The position numbers and the translations under genes were made by a program. Shown piece after piece: positions 43,858-54,000 of a DNA stretch of 64,000 bases. Positions within the stretch are counted from its first letter, which is position 1; each line of letters begins with the position of its first letter. The notes beneath the pieces are model-generated. The model did not search any database. It was not told the DNA's origin and saw only the letters and a list, made by a program, of their open reading frames with translations. The stretch is from assembly GCA_964498785.1 (NCBI GenBank), contig CAZCJL010000025.1, positions 1 to 64,000 on the forward strand, in the 5' to 3' direction. Origin of the DNA: Mariaggregatimicrobium sp964498785. GTDB taxonomy: Bacteria > Zhuqueibacterota > Zhuqueibacteria > Thermofontimicrobiales > Thiofontviventaceae.

Positions 43858-45135
43858 CTATTTCAGCTTCACTCTCTGAATCTTCCCACCGAAAATGAAC
43901 ACAGAAAATATAGCTAAAGGAACCAGCGCTGCGCCAAACATAAACACCGGAAAATAATCTATTTTTGACAAAACCGGCACCAAATTCGTGACAATAACAA
44001 CTCCCAATGCAGCGCTGGTGCCACCCATTCCGGCGAGGGAGCCGACCGATCTGCCATCGTAAAAATCACTGGGTAAAGTCTGAATATTATTCATTGAAAT
44101 CTGGAAACCGAATAAAATGATCGCAATCAAAAGGACTGCTGCCAGGGGTGAGGCGGCGTATGCAGTCAAAATAAGCGATGGCAGCATCAGCAATCCGCCC
44201 AGCGTAATCGTCGATTTTCGGGCTTTATTCGCAGTCCAGCCGCGGCTGATCAGATATCCGGAAAGCCAGCCGCCGAACAGGCTTCCGGCAGCCGCGCCAA
44301 CATACGGAACCCATGCAAAAAGTCCGATTTGTTTGATATTAAAACCAAAGGATTCATTCAGATAAATCGGCAGCCAGACGACAAACAACCACCAGATCGG
44401 ATCAAGGAAAAACCGGGAAATGATGACTGACCACGATTGTTTATACGTTAACAACTCGCCCCAGCCCGGTGCGCGTTCTGTATCGTTTTCAGTCTCGGAC
44501 GTTGTTTCAGGTTTCTGACCAAGGAGGATATAACTTTTTTCTTCATCTGTCAGCCACGGATGGTCTTTGGGTAGTGCCCGATTAATAAACAGCCACGGGA
44601 TTATCCACAGCATTCCCAGTAATCCCAGCACGATGAATGTCAATTTCCAGCCCATTAATAAGTACAACGTTGCAATCAGCGGCGGAGAAATAATTGATCC
44701 GACCGAAGCGCCGGTATTGAAAATACCCTGAGCAAATGCACGTTCTTTGATAGGAAACCATTCTGCATTTGATTTTGTTGCCCCGGGCCAATTGCCGGCT
44801 TCGCCTAAACCTAACAAAAATCGAAATAAGCTGAAACTAAATACAGTACGCGCCGCTGCATGAAATGCTGCGGAAATTGACCACACAACAATCGAAATGA
44901 CGAAACCGAGTCTTGTGCCGACCCAATCATAGAGTTTCCCCGATAAACTTTGGCTGATGGCATACGCAATCATGAACATCGTCATAATTGCGGCGTAATG
45001 TTCTTTTTCCAGACCAATATCCTTCTGGATATCAGGCCACATAATCGCCAGAGAACTTCGATCAACATAATTTATTACTGTTGCCAGCGCCACCAGAGTG
45101 ATGATCCACCAGCGCAGTCCTTTAATTTTTTTCAT
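43858..45135 (-). CDS. MFS transporter, hexuronate/DEH type
   Basis: A 425-aa, 12-helix major-facilitator protein of the anion:cation symporter (ExuT-like) group. 'INYVDRSSLAIMWPDIQKDIG' near the N-terminus, 'KLYDWVGTRLGF' (loop 2-3 motif), 'LLGLGEAGNWPGATKSNAEWFP' and 'ERAFAQGIFNTGASVGSIISPPL' are diagnostic. This group imports hexuronates, and members in alginate loci import unsaturated or keto-deoxy uronate. It is 49 bp upstream of kdgF, with a GGAGCAACC ribosome site. It delivers the monomer made by PL17 and related exolyases across the inner membrane. Confidence 0.85.
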   Translation of the reverse strand: MKKIKGLRWWIITLVALATVINYVDRSSLAIMWPDIQKDIGLEKEHYAAIMTMFMIAYAISQSLSGKLYDWVGTRLGFVISIVVWSISAAFHAAARTVFSFSLFRFLLGLGEAGNWPGATKSNAEWFPIKERAFAQGIFNTGASVGSIISPPLIATLYLLMGWKLTFIVLGLLGMLWIIPWLFINRALPKDHPWLTDEEKSYILLGQKPETTSETENDTERAPGWGELLTYKQSWSVIISRFFLDPIWWLFVVWLPIYLNESFGFNIKQIGLFAWVPYVGAAAGSLFGGWLSGYLISRGWTANKARKSTITLGGLLMLPSLILTAYAASPLAAVLLIAIILFGFQISMNNIQTLPSDFYDGRSVGSLAGMGGTSAALGVVIVTNLVPVLSKIDYFPVFMFGAALVPLAIFSVFIFGGKIQRVKLK

Positions 45136-45198
45136 GGTTGCTCCTTACTTATTTAAAAATGACTTTCATAGTGGAGATTTCCGAAATCTTTCTGTCCC

Positions 45199-47391
45199 CT
45201 ATTCCACATTCAAATCAACTTTATAATTGCCCGTCCACTTAAATGTCTCGTCACCAAACTTCACAACATTTTCTTTTGAATCCGAAGCGCTCCCGTTATT
45301 CACGCAAATTCGCCAATGGATGTTATCGTTTCCGAAAACCTCGACCACAGCGCCCTCATCATTGGAACCGATGACTTTTACATCAGTAATTTTTCCCTGT
45401 GCATCAACTGATTTTTCAGAGGCTTCATCGAAATAACCGTGGACTTCAAATACCGATGTAAAGATTTTATCCTGTGCCTTATCCCGGATGATGATCATCG
45501 GTTCGGAACGCAGATTAAAATCAGGATCGTTAGCGCCGATTCTGCCAAAAATGACATCAGTCTTCGGAGATACCGCCTGTACCAGCGAATAATATTGATG
45601 TCCATCCAACCACGTAAATTTTATTGTCTCGTCTGTTTTCGCGGTTGCTTCTTCCCAGATATGCTGATAACCGAAATCATCGCCAATCGTTTTTTGAACG
45701 GTCGTATTTGCCTGATATTTAAAATTCGTATTGATTAATTGTCCCTGATAATGAACCGGAAAATCATACGTATGGTTTTGCTCGCTTTCCAGTCGATAAA
45801 TATCGATCACGGTGGGAAATTCCAGCCGGTCGTCTTTGACCAGCAGCATGGTTCGCTGCATTTTTACACCAGCGTAATACACGTTTGCCCGTGCGCTCAT
45901 AATTTTTATGTTTTCATCATCTGCATTAAAAAAATGACGCGTGCCCGAAACCTGATCTGCCTGTTTTCGATTAAAATTATTCTGAGTGGTTTCGTCCACG
46001 ACCACTGTATTATGGGCAATCGTCTGTTTGGCAAACGAATTATTTTCAGGCAGATAGCGTCCGCCGAACTTTGGTTCGATATTAATCCAGCGGCAGAAGC
46101 CGTAATCCGGGATAACTTCTCTGCCGTGATCGTACAAGATAAAATGCAACTTATCGAAATGCCCATGACCTTCACCGTGAACACCGTATTTCATCAGCAG
46201 CATCGTTTGCTCCTCTCCGGTTCCCATTCTCAATATTCCCAGGCCACCCTGCTCACCGTCATGTCCATCGGTAAATTCGATGCTTCCCCAGTCGCTGTCC
46301 GGAATATTTTCCCGTTTAGTGTATGCTTCCGCTAATTTCAACCCGGATCGATTCAGGATCACCTCCTGCTGGATTTTTGCTAATCCCAACAGATTGACAT
46401 CAGCGCCGTAATGATCGAACACCAGTGAATTGCCCAGCACGATTCCCGGCGCCCGGATATCCATGGTACGGGAGGCGTCATTTATCGGCGGGAAAACGCC
46501 GTTCGGGAAAATCGTTTGTACGGCAGAATAGTATGCCTTCTTCAATATTTGATCCCGGTATTGGTAAATTTTCAGCTCCGGCTGATTGCGGTGAATCGCT
46601 TCGGCAAAGTGAAAAAATGGTCGCAGCGCATAGCGCACGTAATACGGACCTTCCATGTAATAGCCATCCGGTGAGAATAGCAGATCGAGCTGTTTCAGAA
46701 ATCCGCCTTTGCCATCTTTTTTCGTACCGTAAAGCGCCATATCCACCAAATCCTGATTTCCGAGCACATATCCGATCAACCCGATGGAACACACCGACCA
46801 GGTTCCGTGATTGTGAATCCTGTCGAATTCGTGATGATTCCGTTCGATAAACCAGTCGATGATGATCTGGAATACATTTTTCTCGATGACATCCCGTGTG
46901 TCCTGATCGAGCCAATCGTAAATGCAGTCATACGCCTGGCTTGTATATGTCAGCCACACGGTTTCATTGAGCATTTGATGAAACAGCATTCCCGGCGCCT
47001 GCTTTTTCGCCATCGGGTGCGGTCCCAGATTCGGATACATGTCGGCATATTTTAACAACATATCCCGGATGAAAGCCGCATATTTTTCCTCACCGGTGAT
47101 CGTGAACAGAATTCCGGCAGCCTGCATTTCACGATAATTCTGTTTATGCCGTTCATGCTCGTACCCGCCGGCTTCTCCCGGCTGCGGCACATCCATCGGT
47201 TTTTCCAGCACCGCATCAACCATGCTTTTCATTTTTTCAAAGGATTGATCCAATATCGGGTATTTGCCCAGTGCGTTGTTAATCGCCTGCGCCTCTTCTT
47301 TTGTAATGAAAAGCGAAGGATGATCCGCCGCCATTAAAGTCGCTGATAGAGCAAATATGATAAATGATATTAGTATTCGTTTTTTTGTCAT
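45199..47391 (-). CDS. PL17 oligoalginate lyase
   Basis: A 730-aa exported enzyme with signal peptide '…SATLMAADHP'. Alpha-toroid with 'RIHNHGTWSVCSIG' (N194/H195) and 'SPDGYYMEGPYYVRYALRPFF' (catalytic Tyr region ~250), then a beta-sandwich with 'GVHGEGHGHFDKLHFILY' (His ~411), 'EVIPDYGFCRWINIEP' and 'RYLPENNSFAKQTIAHNTVVVDET'. These match PL17 exolytic oligoalginate lyases (as in Alg17C), which release 4,5-unsaturated monouronate from chain ends. Length is the usual ~700-730. It lies 63 bp upstream of the MFS gene, so lyase, carrier and kdgF form an operon. Confidence 0.9.
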   Translation of the reverse strand: MTKKRILISFIIFALSATLMAADHPSLFITKEEAQAINNALGKYPILDQSFEKMKSMVDAVLEKPMDVPQPGEAGGYEHERHKQNYREMQAAGILFTITGEEKYAAFIRDMLLKYADMYPNLGPHPMAKKQAPGMLFHQMLNETVWLTYTSQAYDCIYDWLDQDTRDVIEKNVFQIIIDWFIERNHHEFDRIHNHGTWSVCSIGLIGYVLGNQDLVDMALYGTKKDGKGGFLKQLDLLFSPDGYYMEGPYYVRYALRPFFHFAEAIHRNQPELKIYQYRDQILKKAYYSAVQTIFPNGVFPPINDASRTMDIRAPGIVLGNSLVFDHYGADVNLLGLAKIQQEVILNRSGLKLAEAYTKRENIPDSDWGSIEFTDGHDGEQGGLGILRMGTGEEQTMLLMKYGVHGEGHGHFDKLHFILYDHGREVIPDYGFCRWINIEPKFGGRYLPENNSFAKQTIAHNTVVVDETTQNNFNRKQADQVSGTRHFFNADDENIKIMSARANVYYAGVKMQRTMLLVKDDRLEFPTVIDIYRLESEQNHTYDFPVHYQGQLINTNFKYQANTTVQKTIGDDFGYQHIWEEATAKTDETIKFTWLDGHQYYSLVQAVSPKTDVIFGRIGANDPDFNLRSEPMIIIRDKAQDKIFTSVFEVHGYFDEASEKSVDAQGKITDVKVIGSNDEGAVVEVFGNDNIHWRICVNNGSASDSKENVVKFGDETFKWTGNYKVDLNVE

Positions 47392-47429
47392 TTTTTTGCC
47401 TGTCTAATAGTCGATATAGTGTGTGATTT

Positions 47430-47629
47430 GTCCCGTAGGGACTATTGACAATAGCCCAGCGATTTATCGCTGGGTTATATCAACACCCAAATAACAAGTC
47501 CTGTAAGGACGACCGAAAAAGACTGAATGAAATATTTCAGTCGTCCCTTCCGGGACTCCAATCATGAATATAATTGCATTTCCCCACCAATGAATTGGTG
47601 GGCTATTTTCAAATGTCCCTGACGGGACA
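47430..47629. repeat. REP-like array of six hairpins
   Basis: Six short palindromes in 200 bp: GTCCCGTAGGGAC (47430-47442), CCCAGCGAT..ATCGCTGGG (47455-47474), GTCCTGTAAGGAC (47498-47510), GTCCCTTCCGGGAC (47542-47555), CCCACCAAT..ATTGGTGGG (47583-47602) and TGTCCCTGACGGGACA (47614-47629). They fall into two types, GTCC/GGAC and CCCA/TGGG, as in bacterial REP/BIME clusters. They lie between the SDR gene and PL17 and may also shape 3' ends. No transposase is present. Confidence 0.6.
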
Positions 47630-47646
47630 AAAAATCCTAATAATAT

Positions 47647-48408
47647 TTACGGCATATAAATCCCGCCATTCACCTCGATGATCTGCCCGGTTAAATAATC
47701 GGATAATTCCGAAGCGAGAAACAAAATTACATTAGCAACATCTTCGGAAGTCCCCGCGCGTTTTAACGGAATTGACGCAACAACTTTTTCCTGCACTTCT
47801 TTCGGTGTAAATGTATCATGGAACGCAGTACTTCCGATGAATCCCGGTGACACCGAATTCACTTGCACGCCGAATTGCGCCAGTTCTTTGGCCAGCGATT
47901 TCGTAAAAGTCCACGTGGCGCCTTTGGATGCCGCGTACGCCGCGGCGCCGCCGCCGCCGCCGTCATGCGCGGCCAATGATGAGATGTTGACAATCCGGCC
48001 GGATTTCTTCTCTTTCATATACGCCGACACCAAACTTGACATCAAAAATGCTGTCTTTAAATTAACATCCATGACCGTATCAAAGTGAGTTTCATCGAAT
48101 TCCGCAATCGGCACCCGCTTGATCAAGCCGCCGGCATTGTTTACCAAAATATCAATGCCGCCAAGTTCCATTGCGGCATTTACCAACTTTTGTGCTTCTT
48201 CACGTTTCGTCACATCTGCCAGAACAGCCTTTACCTGAACGCCTGTCCCGCGAATTTCGTCTGCAACTGATTCCAAAAAATCTGCATCTTTATTATTATT
48301 GATGACAACGTGTGCTCCGCATTCGGCGAACAATTTGGCTGTCGCCTTGCCAATTCCCTGGACACTTCCGGTAACAATAGCAACTTTGTTTTTAAGAGAA
48401 ATATTCAT
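47647..48408 (-). CDS. SDR-family oxidoreductase, DEH reductase candidate
   Basis: A 253-aa classical short-chain dehydrogenase: cofactor motif 'VTGSVQGIGKATA' (residues ~12-24), 'NNAGG' (~90-94), catalytic Ser in 'NISSLAAHDGG', Y158-x3-K162 in 'YAASKGATW', and the usual end 'QIIEVNGGIYMP'. SDRs next to PL17, KdgF and an MFS uronate carrier usually reduce DEH (4-deoxy-erythro-hexoseulose uronate) to 2-keto-3-deoxygluconate. N34-N39 'VVINNNKD' after the second strand lacks the Arg pair typical of NADPH preference, but that is weak evidence. A FabG-like or other sugar dehydrogenase role is the alternative. Confidence 0.72.
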   Translation of the reverse strand: MNISLKNKVAIVTGSVQGIGKATAKLFAECGAHVVINNNKDADFLESVADEIRGTGVQVKAVLADVTKREEAQKLVNAAMELGGIDILVNNAGGLIKRVPIAEFDETHFDTVMDVNLKTAFLMSSLVSAYMKEKKSGRIVNISSLAAHDGGGGGAAAYAASKGATWTFTKSLAKELAQFGVQVNSVSPGFIGSTAFHDTFTPKEVQEKVVASIPLKRAGTSEDVANVILFLASELSDYLTGQIIEVNGGIYMP

Positions 48409-48511
48409 CTTGCATCCTTTCTATCGTGTAGGTTTACAGTGTTGTTGTGCGACACGGTCGATGAGCCTGTCGAATCGACCGACTTGTATTTTTATAATAT
48501 TGTTGTGTAAT

Positions 48512-48540
48512 CCTTGCGAAGGTTTCAAACCTTCGCAAGG
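48512..48540. repeat. perfect hairpin CCTTGCGAAGGTTT / AAACCTTCGCAAGG
   Basis: Fourteen-base arms (48512-48525, 48527-48540) around a single C, between the SDR gene and the end of the fourth PL6 gene. The same core (CCCTTGCGAAGGTTT and its complement) forms the arms of the larger inverted repeat at 50791-50940. Just upstream, CGGTCGAT…ATCGACCG (48456-48482) is another inverted pair. It could also terminate the PL6 transcript. Confidence 0.55.
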
Positions 48541-48549
48541 TTAATATAG

Positions 48550-50730
48550 CTACTCCAATACAACCATTTTTCTTACCGCGGTATTATTTCCGCTTCTCAA
48601 TCTGTAAAAATAAACACCCGAAGGCAAATCCCGTGCATCGACTTCAACCTGGAATCCGCCCGGGGATAAATATTGTGATAAGACATTTTTTACATGTTTG
48701 CCGAGATTATCATACACATCCAACTGCGTAAATGCTGCCTGTTTTACTGAAAATGAAATTGTGGTTGATGGATTGAACGGATTCGGGTAATTTTGTTCGA
48801 GTTTAAAAATCAGAGGTTTCTCGTTTGCAATTCTAAGAGATGTTTCCTGCTCAAACACACCCAGCACCATTTTATCGGAATCCATGACAACACTGTCAGG
48901 GTTGGAAGTACTGATCAATCCGCCCTCCCAACGGGCAAACGTCCATCCTTCGTTGGGAATTGCGGTTAATTTCACAACAGCGCCTTCAAGATAACTTCCG
49001 CCCGGCGGATCCAGTTCCACATGCCCACCGGAAGAGAAAACAAAAATATTCAGCGAGTATTCTGCCGGCTCATCCAGAGCAAACACGACACGAACCGTGA
49101 CATCCTGTTCCATGGCTACTGTGAACGGATTTTCTGTGCCGGAGATATCGCCATCCCACTGAACGAACTTCCAGCCTTCTGCCGGTTTTGCGGTCAACGT
49201 GACGTCCGTTCCCTGTTGATAAACCTGGCCTGCCGGATCGAGCGTGACCTGTCCCGAACCCACCTTCTTAACGCTAAGTACCAGCGGCAATGAATTCTGC
49301 AGCCAATCCGGTCCCGCATCCAGCGGAGTTAGAGGTCGACGGACGATTGGTTCGTCGGAGCGCTGGTCAGCGCCCACATCTTTATTTGAGTTGCGGGATT
49401 GTCCGTCCATGTCTTCGATTACAAAGGGATATTCTCCTGCCGCTGCATTCAGAACCGGGCTATTCTCATCTGGTCGCCACAGACCATCATCGCTGCGGAT
49501 GAAATTCGGATCAGCCAGTTTGATTCCCTCCGGCTGATCGATTCCCAGCGATGAACCCTGCATGATATTTCCCTCCCAGGTCAGGTCAGTCGGTTCCGCA
49601 TCTTCTCTGATGACCGTGTGGTCTGTTTTCACAGCATTATTTGCGATAACACAATTTAACGGAGGCAGTGTGCGTTCATTATCCGCACCTGCTCCGAGGA
49701 TAAATGGATAACGGCAATCCACAAACGTATTAAATGCCACAACTGCATTCTTCACCTGAAAATATCGATTGAGCGGTGAATCCGGAACGCCATTCATAAT
49801 GGGTAAAGCAGCCCTGAATCCGCTTCCGTACAAACCTTCAAAATAATTATTGAAAACAACATGATCTTCACCGATAACCCGAACTCCGCCGGTATTACCC
49901 ACTTTATTGCCGATGAAAAAATTACCCTCAACAGTGCAGCGGTTACCATGCCGTAGCGTAAGCGTGCCCTGGCATTCATAAAATGTATTGTAACGATAAA
50001 TATTTTCACAGCTTTTATTTGAAATGATTTCTGTTTCGCCGTTACAATGTTCAAAGTAATTATTTTCAATAATGGTGTATGAATCGTACATGCTCCAGTC
50101 ACTCGTACCCACGCGTATCGTTTCGCCGCCGTTCACGCCAAGCTCCGGTCGATGCGCGAAATAATTTGAATCGATTAAATGATAATTAGGCTGATGGGAA
50201 AGCCACACGACCAGCGTTGTCCCGGAATGTGTTTTGCCTTCAAAATAGCAATGGTCGACGCGATTATACGAACCGTAAAGCGACACCCACTTGTAATCGA
50301 TGCTTCTGGAAGATGGATTAAAATCCACGATTGCGCAGTTGGTCATCCGGCAATACTGGCTGTAATAGCCGCCATTCCTGAACTCAACCACGGCACCGGA
50401 AGGACTCTCTCCGCCAACGAAACGCAAGCCATCAATGATAAGATAATCTCCGGCGATTCTGAGGTTTGATCTGCCATTGATAATGACTCTTCCCGGAGTT
50501 TCGGCGCGCAACAGAATAGGAGCAGCCTCTGTGCCGGTCGCCTGAAAAACGATTTTCACATCGCTCCAGAGACCGTTTGCCATGGTGAGTGTATCACCTG
50601 GTTCGGCGGCAGAAATTGCAGATTTGAGCTCGTTAAGATTTGTGGCATAATAATCGGTTGCAAAGGAAATATTCGTGAGCAATAGCCCGGTCACGAAAAG
50701 AATTTTTATATTGTAAGATAGTTTGGTCAT
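48550..50730 (-). CDS. PL6 polysaccharide lyase with B-repeats and T9SS tail (PL6-4)
   Basis: A 726-aa protein, the most canonical PL6 here. Signal peptide ending near 'ISFAT', beta-helix with 'GVNGGETIRVG', catalytic Lys239 in 'GETEIISNKS', Arg260 in 'CQGTLTLRHG', and 'RCTVEGNFFIGN' on the next coil. Two B-repeats ('FVQWDGDISGTEN', 'FARWEGGLISTSN') and a sorting domain 'QNYPNPFNPSTTISFSVKQA' ending 'AVRKMVVLE'. It is adjacent to SDR, PL17, MFS and kdgF genes, so alginate (poly-MG) is the best substrate guess. No good Shine-Dalgarno lies before the ATG at 50730, unlike the other genes of the window. Confidence 0.88.
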   Translation of the reverse strand: MTKLSYNIKILFVTGLLLTNISFATDYYATNLNELKSAISAAEPGDTLTMANGLWSDVKIVFQATGTEAAPILLRAETPGRVIINGRSNLRIAGDYLIIDGLRFVGGESPSGAVVEFRNGGYYSQYCRMTNCAIVDFNPSSRSIDYKWVSLYGSYNRVDHCYFEGKTHSGTTLVVWLSHQPNYHLIDSNYFAHRPELGVNGGETIRVGTSDWSMYDSYTIIENNYFEHCNGETEIISNKSCENIYRYNTFYECQGTLTLRHGNRCTVEGNFFIGNKVGNTGGVRVIGEDHVVFNNYFEGLYGSGFRAALPIMNGVPDSPLNRYFQVKNAVVAFNTFVDCRYPFILGAGADNERTLPPLNCVIANNAVKTDHTVIREDAEPTDLTWEGNIMQGSSLGIDQPEGIKLADPNFIRSDDGLWRPDENSPVLNAAAGEYPFVIEDMDGQSRNSNKDVGADQRSDEPIVRRPLTPLDAGPDWLQNSLPLVLSVKKVGSGQVTLDPAGQVYQQGTDVTLTAKPAEGWKFVQWDGDISGTENPFTVAMEQDVTVRVVFALDEPAEYSLNIFVFSSGGHVELDPPGGSYLEGAVVKLTAIPNEGWTFARWEGGLISTSNPDSVVMDSDKMVLGVFEQETSLRIANEKPLIFKLEQNYPNPFNPSTTISFSVKQAAFTQLDVYDNLGKHVKNVLSQYLSPGGFQVEVDARDLPSGVYFYRLRSGNNTAVRKMVVLE

Positions 50731-50790
50731 TGGATGTTCATTTTTTATTTAAATTGTAAGTAATTTTATATTTGGAGCACAATGCATTTA

Positions 50791-50940
50791 AAGGCTGTCC
50801 TCGAACTTTGATATCGCCGGGAAAACCCTTGCGAAGGTTTATCAGTAATTCAACATATAGATTATTGAATGAATCAATATCAATATACAGCTTGTCCTGT
50901 TTTAAAAACCTTCGCAAGGGTAGTTCGTGGACAGGCTCTC
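50791..50940. repeat. 150-bp element with long imperfect inverted termini
   Basis: Outer parts AGGCTGTCCTCGAACT (from 50792) and AGTTCGTGGACAGGCT (to 50937) are imperfect complements. Inner arms CCCTTGCGAAGGTTT (50826-50840) and AAACCTTCGCAAGGG (50906-50920) are perfect. The centre is AT-rich and non-coding. It looks like a MITE-like or intergenic repeat unit in the 321-bp gap 50731-51051, which otherwise shows nothing I can assign. The inner arms recur as a compact hairpin at 48512-48540. Confidence 0.5.
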
Positions 50941-51051
50941 AAGGCGATTCACTTCGATTATATCATGTAATAAGATGGAGCCCATATTACATGGACTCCA
51001 TCTCTAAAAAACTTCTTCAAACAGGAGTAATAAAATATTTTCCTGCAGATA

Positions 51052-54000
51052 TCACTTCATGAGAATCATTTTCTTGATTGCCACAAAGTTGCCGGATTGA
51101 ATTTTGTAGAAATAAACGCCTGACGGTAAATGCGGCATATTGAAAATAACCTTATATGTTCCGGCTTCCATTTTTTGGCTGACCAGAGTTGCAATTTCCC
51201 GACCCAGCATATCATACACTTTTAATGTCGTAAAACCAGGTTCTTTCAGCGCAAAATTGATTTTAGTCATCGGATTAAACGGATTCGGGAAGTTCTGATC
51301 CAACCGGTATTCTTTCGGTAATTCAGCCTGTCCATTGACATCGGTGCGCAGTGAAAAGGTTGCGGTGACGTTTTTCGCGGCATCCATTGTCAGCGTTTCC
51401 ACGTCATTGTGCCCGCTTAAAGCGCCACTCCATTCGGCGAAATACCAGCCAGAGTCCGGCACTGCTGTCAATGTCACTTCCTGACCCGGATCGTAGGTTT
51501 TGCCGACCGGCATCGGATTCAGGTGAACTTTGCCTTCACCGGCAATAACGACAACCAATTCGACGTGTATCGGATCGTTTGTTGCCCAGTTCAAATCACC
51601 AATGGCTTCGCCGTCGTGTCCCAGGCCATAAAGATGCGATTCCGGCAGCAAGGTATAATTCAGATTTTCATGATCTTCAAACATCGGATCGATGCCATAA
51701 ATGGTTGCTTGATCCACGGTACCATCTTTCGAGGCTTTGATCGCCACCGGAGTGACATTAAATGTATCAATGTGACTGATAACCGTTCCGACGCCCTGCG
51801 CATCCATCAGATCGCCATCGCGACCATGACCTGATGTTCTACTGTTCGCAATAATAATATCACGAACAATAGCGCCGCCGCTATTCTTGAGAAAAAGAAT
51901 TCGTGTTGCAGAATTATTAAATGTCAGATGTTCCAAAATAACCGGAGCATCCGGTGTTCCTGGATCGATATCAGAGTAGTAGCGGATACCTTCGGCATCG
52001 ATATTTGTGAACGTACAATTGCGGACAATCAGCGAATCCAGTTGCCGATCTGTCGCCCATTTTTCAGTATCCGAAATTCGAATGGCTTCGTAGCCGAAAT
52101 TTGTTAACGTACAGTTTTCCAGTAGCACTGTTCCGGCAATCACATCGACATCTATTTTAACAGCATGACCATCGGCTAATGGATTTTTACCTTCGTAAAA
52201 ATCGATAAAATCACAATCAAGTATTGTTATATTTGAACCCCATTTCACATTGCGATCCGGATAGTTTCGCAGACGGATGCCGTATTTCATACCGTGCGAT
52301 CTTTCATGGCCGGCATCGAGCACCACGCCTTTAAGCGTAAAATCGTCAAACACCCTGAAAATATCGAGATTGGATGTTTCAACATCGCTGTTGGTGACGA
52401 TGGGTTTTTCCGCAAGCTTTTCTTTGGCGACAATTGTCAGCGGAGCCGTAACAGCAACGTCACTTGGGCTTGTTGATGTATAAACACCGCCACTGGTGAT
52501 CAGGATCAATGAATCGATATTCGAATTATTATTTGCAAATTCCACTGCGTCACGCAAATCCCAGGTGGTATCAATTTCCATGGAACGTTTTTCAAACTGC
52601 ATTTCCGTGAAAGTAGCTGTGATATTTTTATCAAAATCCATCAGAACAGTTGCCGGATTTTCGCTTCCGGTAAGATCGCCGGTCCATTCGCTAAAATCCC
52701 AGCCGATTGCGGCTGCTGCGGTAAGCTCAACCACAGCGCCCGAATCGTACGTCGTTAAAACAGGCTGTGGCAGTGCGCTCACCGATCCTAATCCAACAAC
52801 CTCCACATTCAGTAAAAACTGCGTAATAGTGCTCATAAAGGAAGCGGTAATGTGCATATTGGAATCCACATTGACTGTCACCGGATTTTCGCTGCCGGTA
52901 ATATCGCCAAGCCATTCCACAAATTGCCAGTCTGCTTGCGGCACAGCAGTTAAGGTGACGGCTGCCCCCTGTTCATACACACCGTCAACAGGTTCAGGAT
53001 CAAGTTCTACATGTCCTAATCCCAGTGTATCCACAACCAGTTCAACCTTTGGTACGAGACTGACGAAATGTGCAGTCACAGTTTTATCGGAATCCATCGT
53101 AATTGTGACTGTCGGTTTGTCAGGCGGAAAAATAACAACGCCTTCCCAGCGATCCAGTTTCCAGCCGAGATCAGGCGCCGCAGTCAATGTCACGGTTGTT
53201 CCGGGATCATACACGCCACCCGGAGGATCCATTGTTACGATACCATTTCCGGTGGTGATAATTGTTAATAAGAATGCATTGGGATCGATTGCCCATCGTA
53301 AATCACCGGCAGGTGTTCCGCCTTCAGCAGCAGTTCGCGCCGGAGAACCCGCGGCAAGTGTGAAATCCATGTTTGCAGCATCGGCAAACATCGGATCGGC
53401 GCGAAGCGTATCAGACACGTTTGAGCTGTTATCAACATCCCAGCTCGCGACATCAAAAATGACATTGTGATGGAATGAATTATCATCAGATTCCAGACGC
53501 GCGAAATTTTCAGGATAACCATTTTTCACAAAGATGCTGTTTTTAACTTCCACGTCTAACAAGTCATCTACATAAATTAAACCTTTTGAAGAACCACCGC
53601 AATCATAGAAAGTACAATGATCGACGAGCATTTTAATATCCGGATTTGTGTCCGCCTTAATCGCTTCCCGGGCAAATCCGAAAAACGTACAGTTCACAAA
53701 TTCGCCGTACTCCAATTGCACTGCCGGATCACTGGAAGAACCTGTGTACAAAACGATTCCTTCTTTTATTCCATTATAAAAAATCGAATTGCGAACAAGC
53801 AGGGAGTCAATTCCGCAATCAGCGTACGGTTTGATAATCTTTTCGTTGAAATCATGCATCACGCAATTTTCCACCAACACCTGCATTGTGCCTGCCGGAT
53901 CTGCATTGTCCAGCCGCAATGCATATTTTGCCAGAGCAGCAGCGCCTTCGGCAGTGCCATCACCGTCGAATTCGAGATTCAATAATTCGATTCCGGGAGA

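Noticed and set aside
47430..47629. CRISPR-like array
   Set aside because: Units differ in sequence, spacing is irregular and each is itself a palindrome; no constant repeat and no cas gene.
52496..53470. 324-aa open frame on the plus strand
   Set aside because: It is antisense to the B-repeat and beta-helix region of the 1402-aa gene; repetitive composition keeps the opposite frame open, and it shows no domain, signal or ribosome site.
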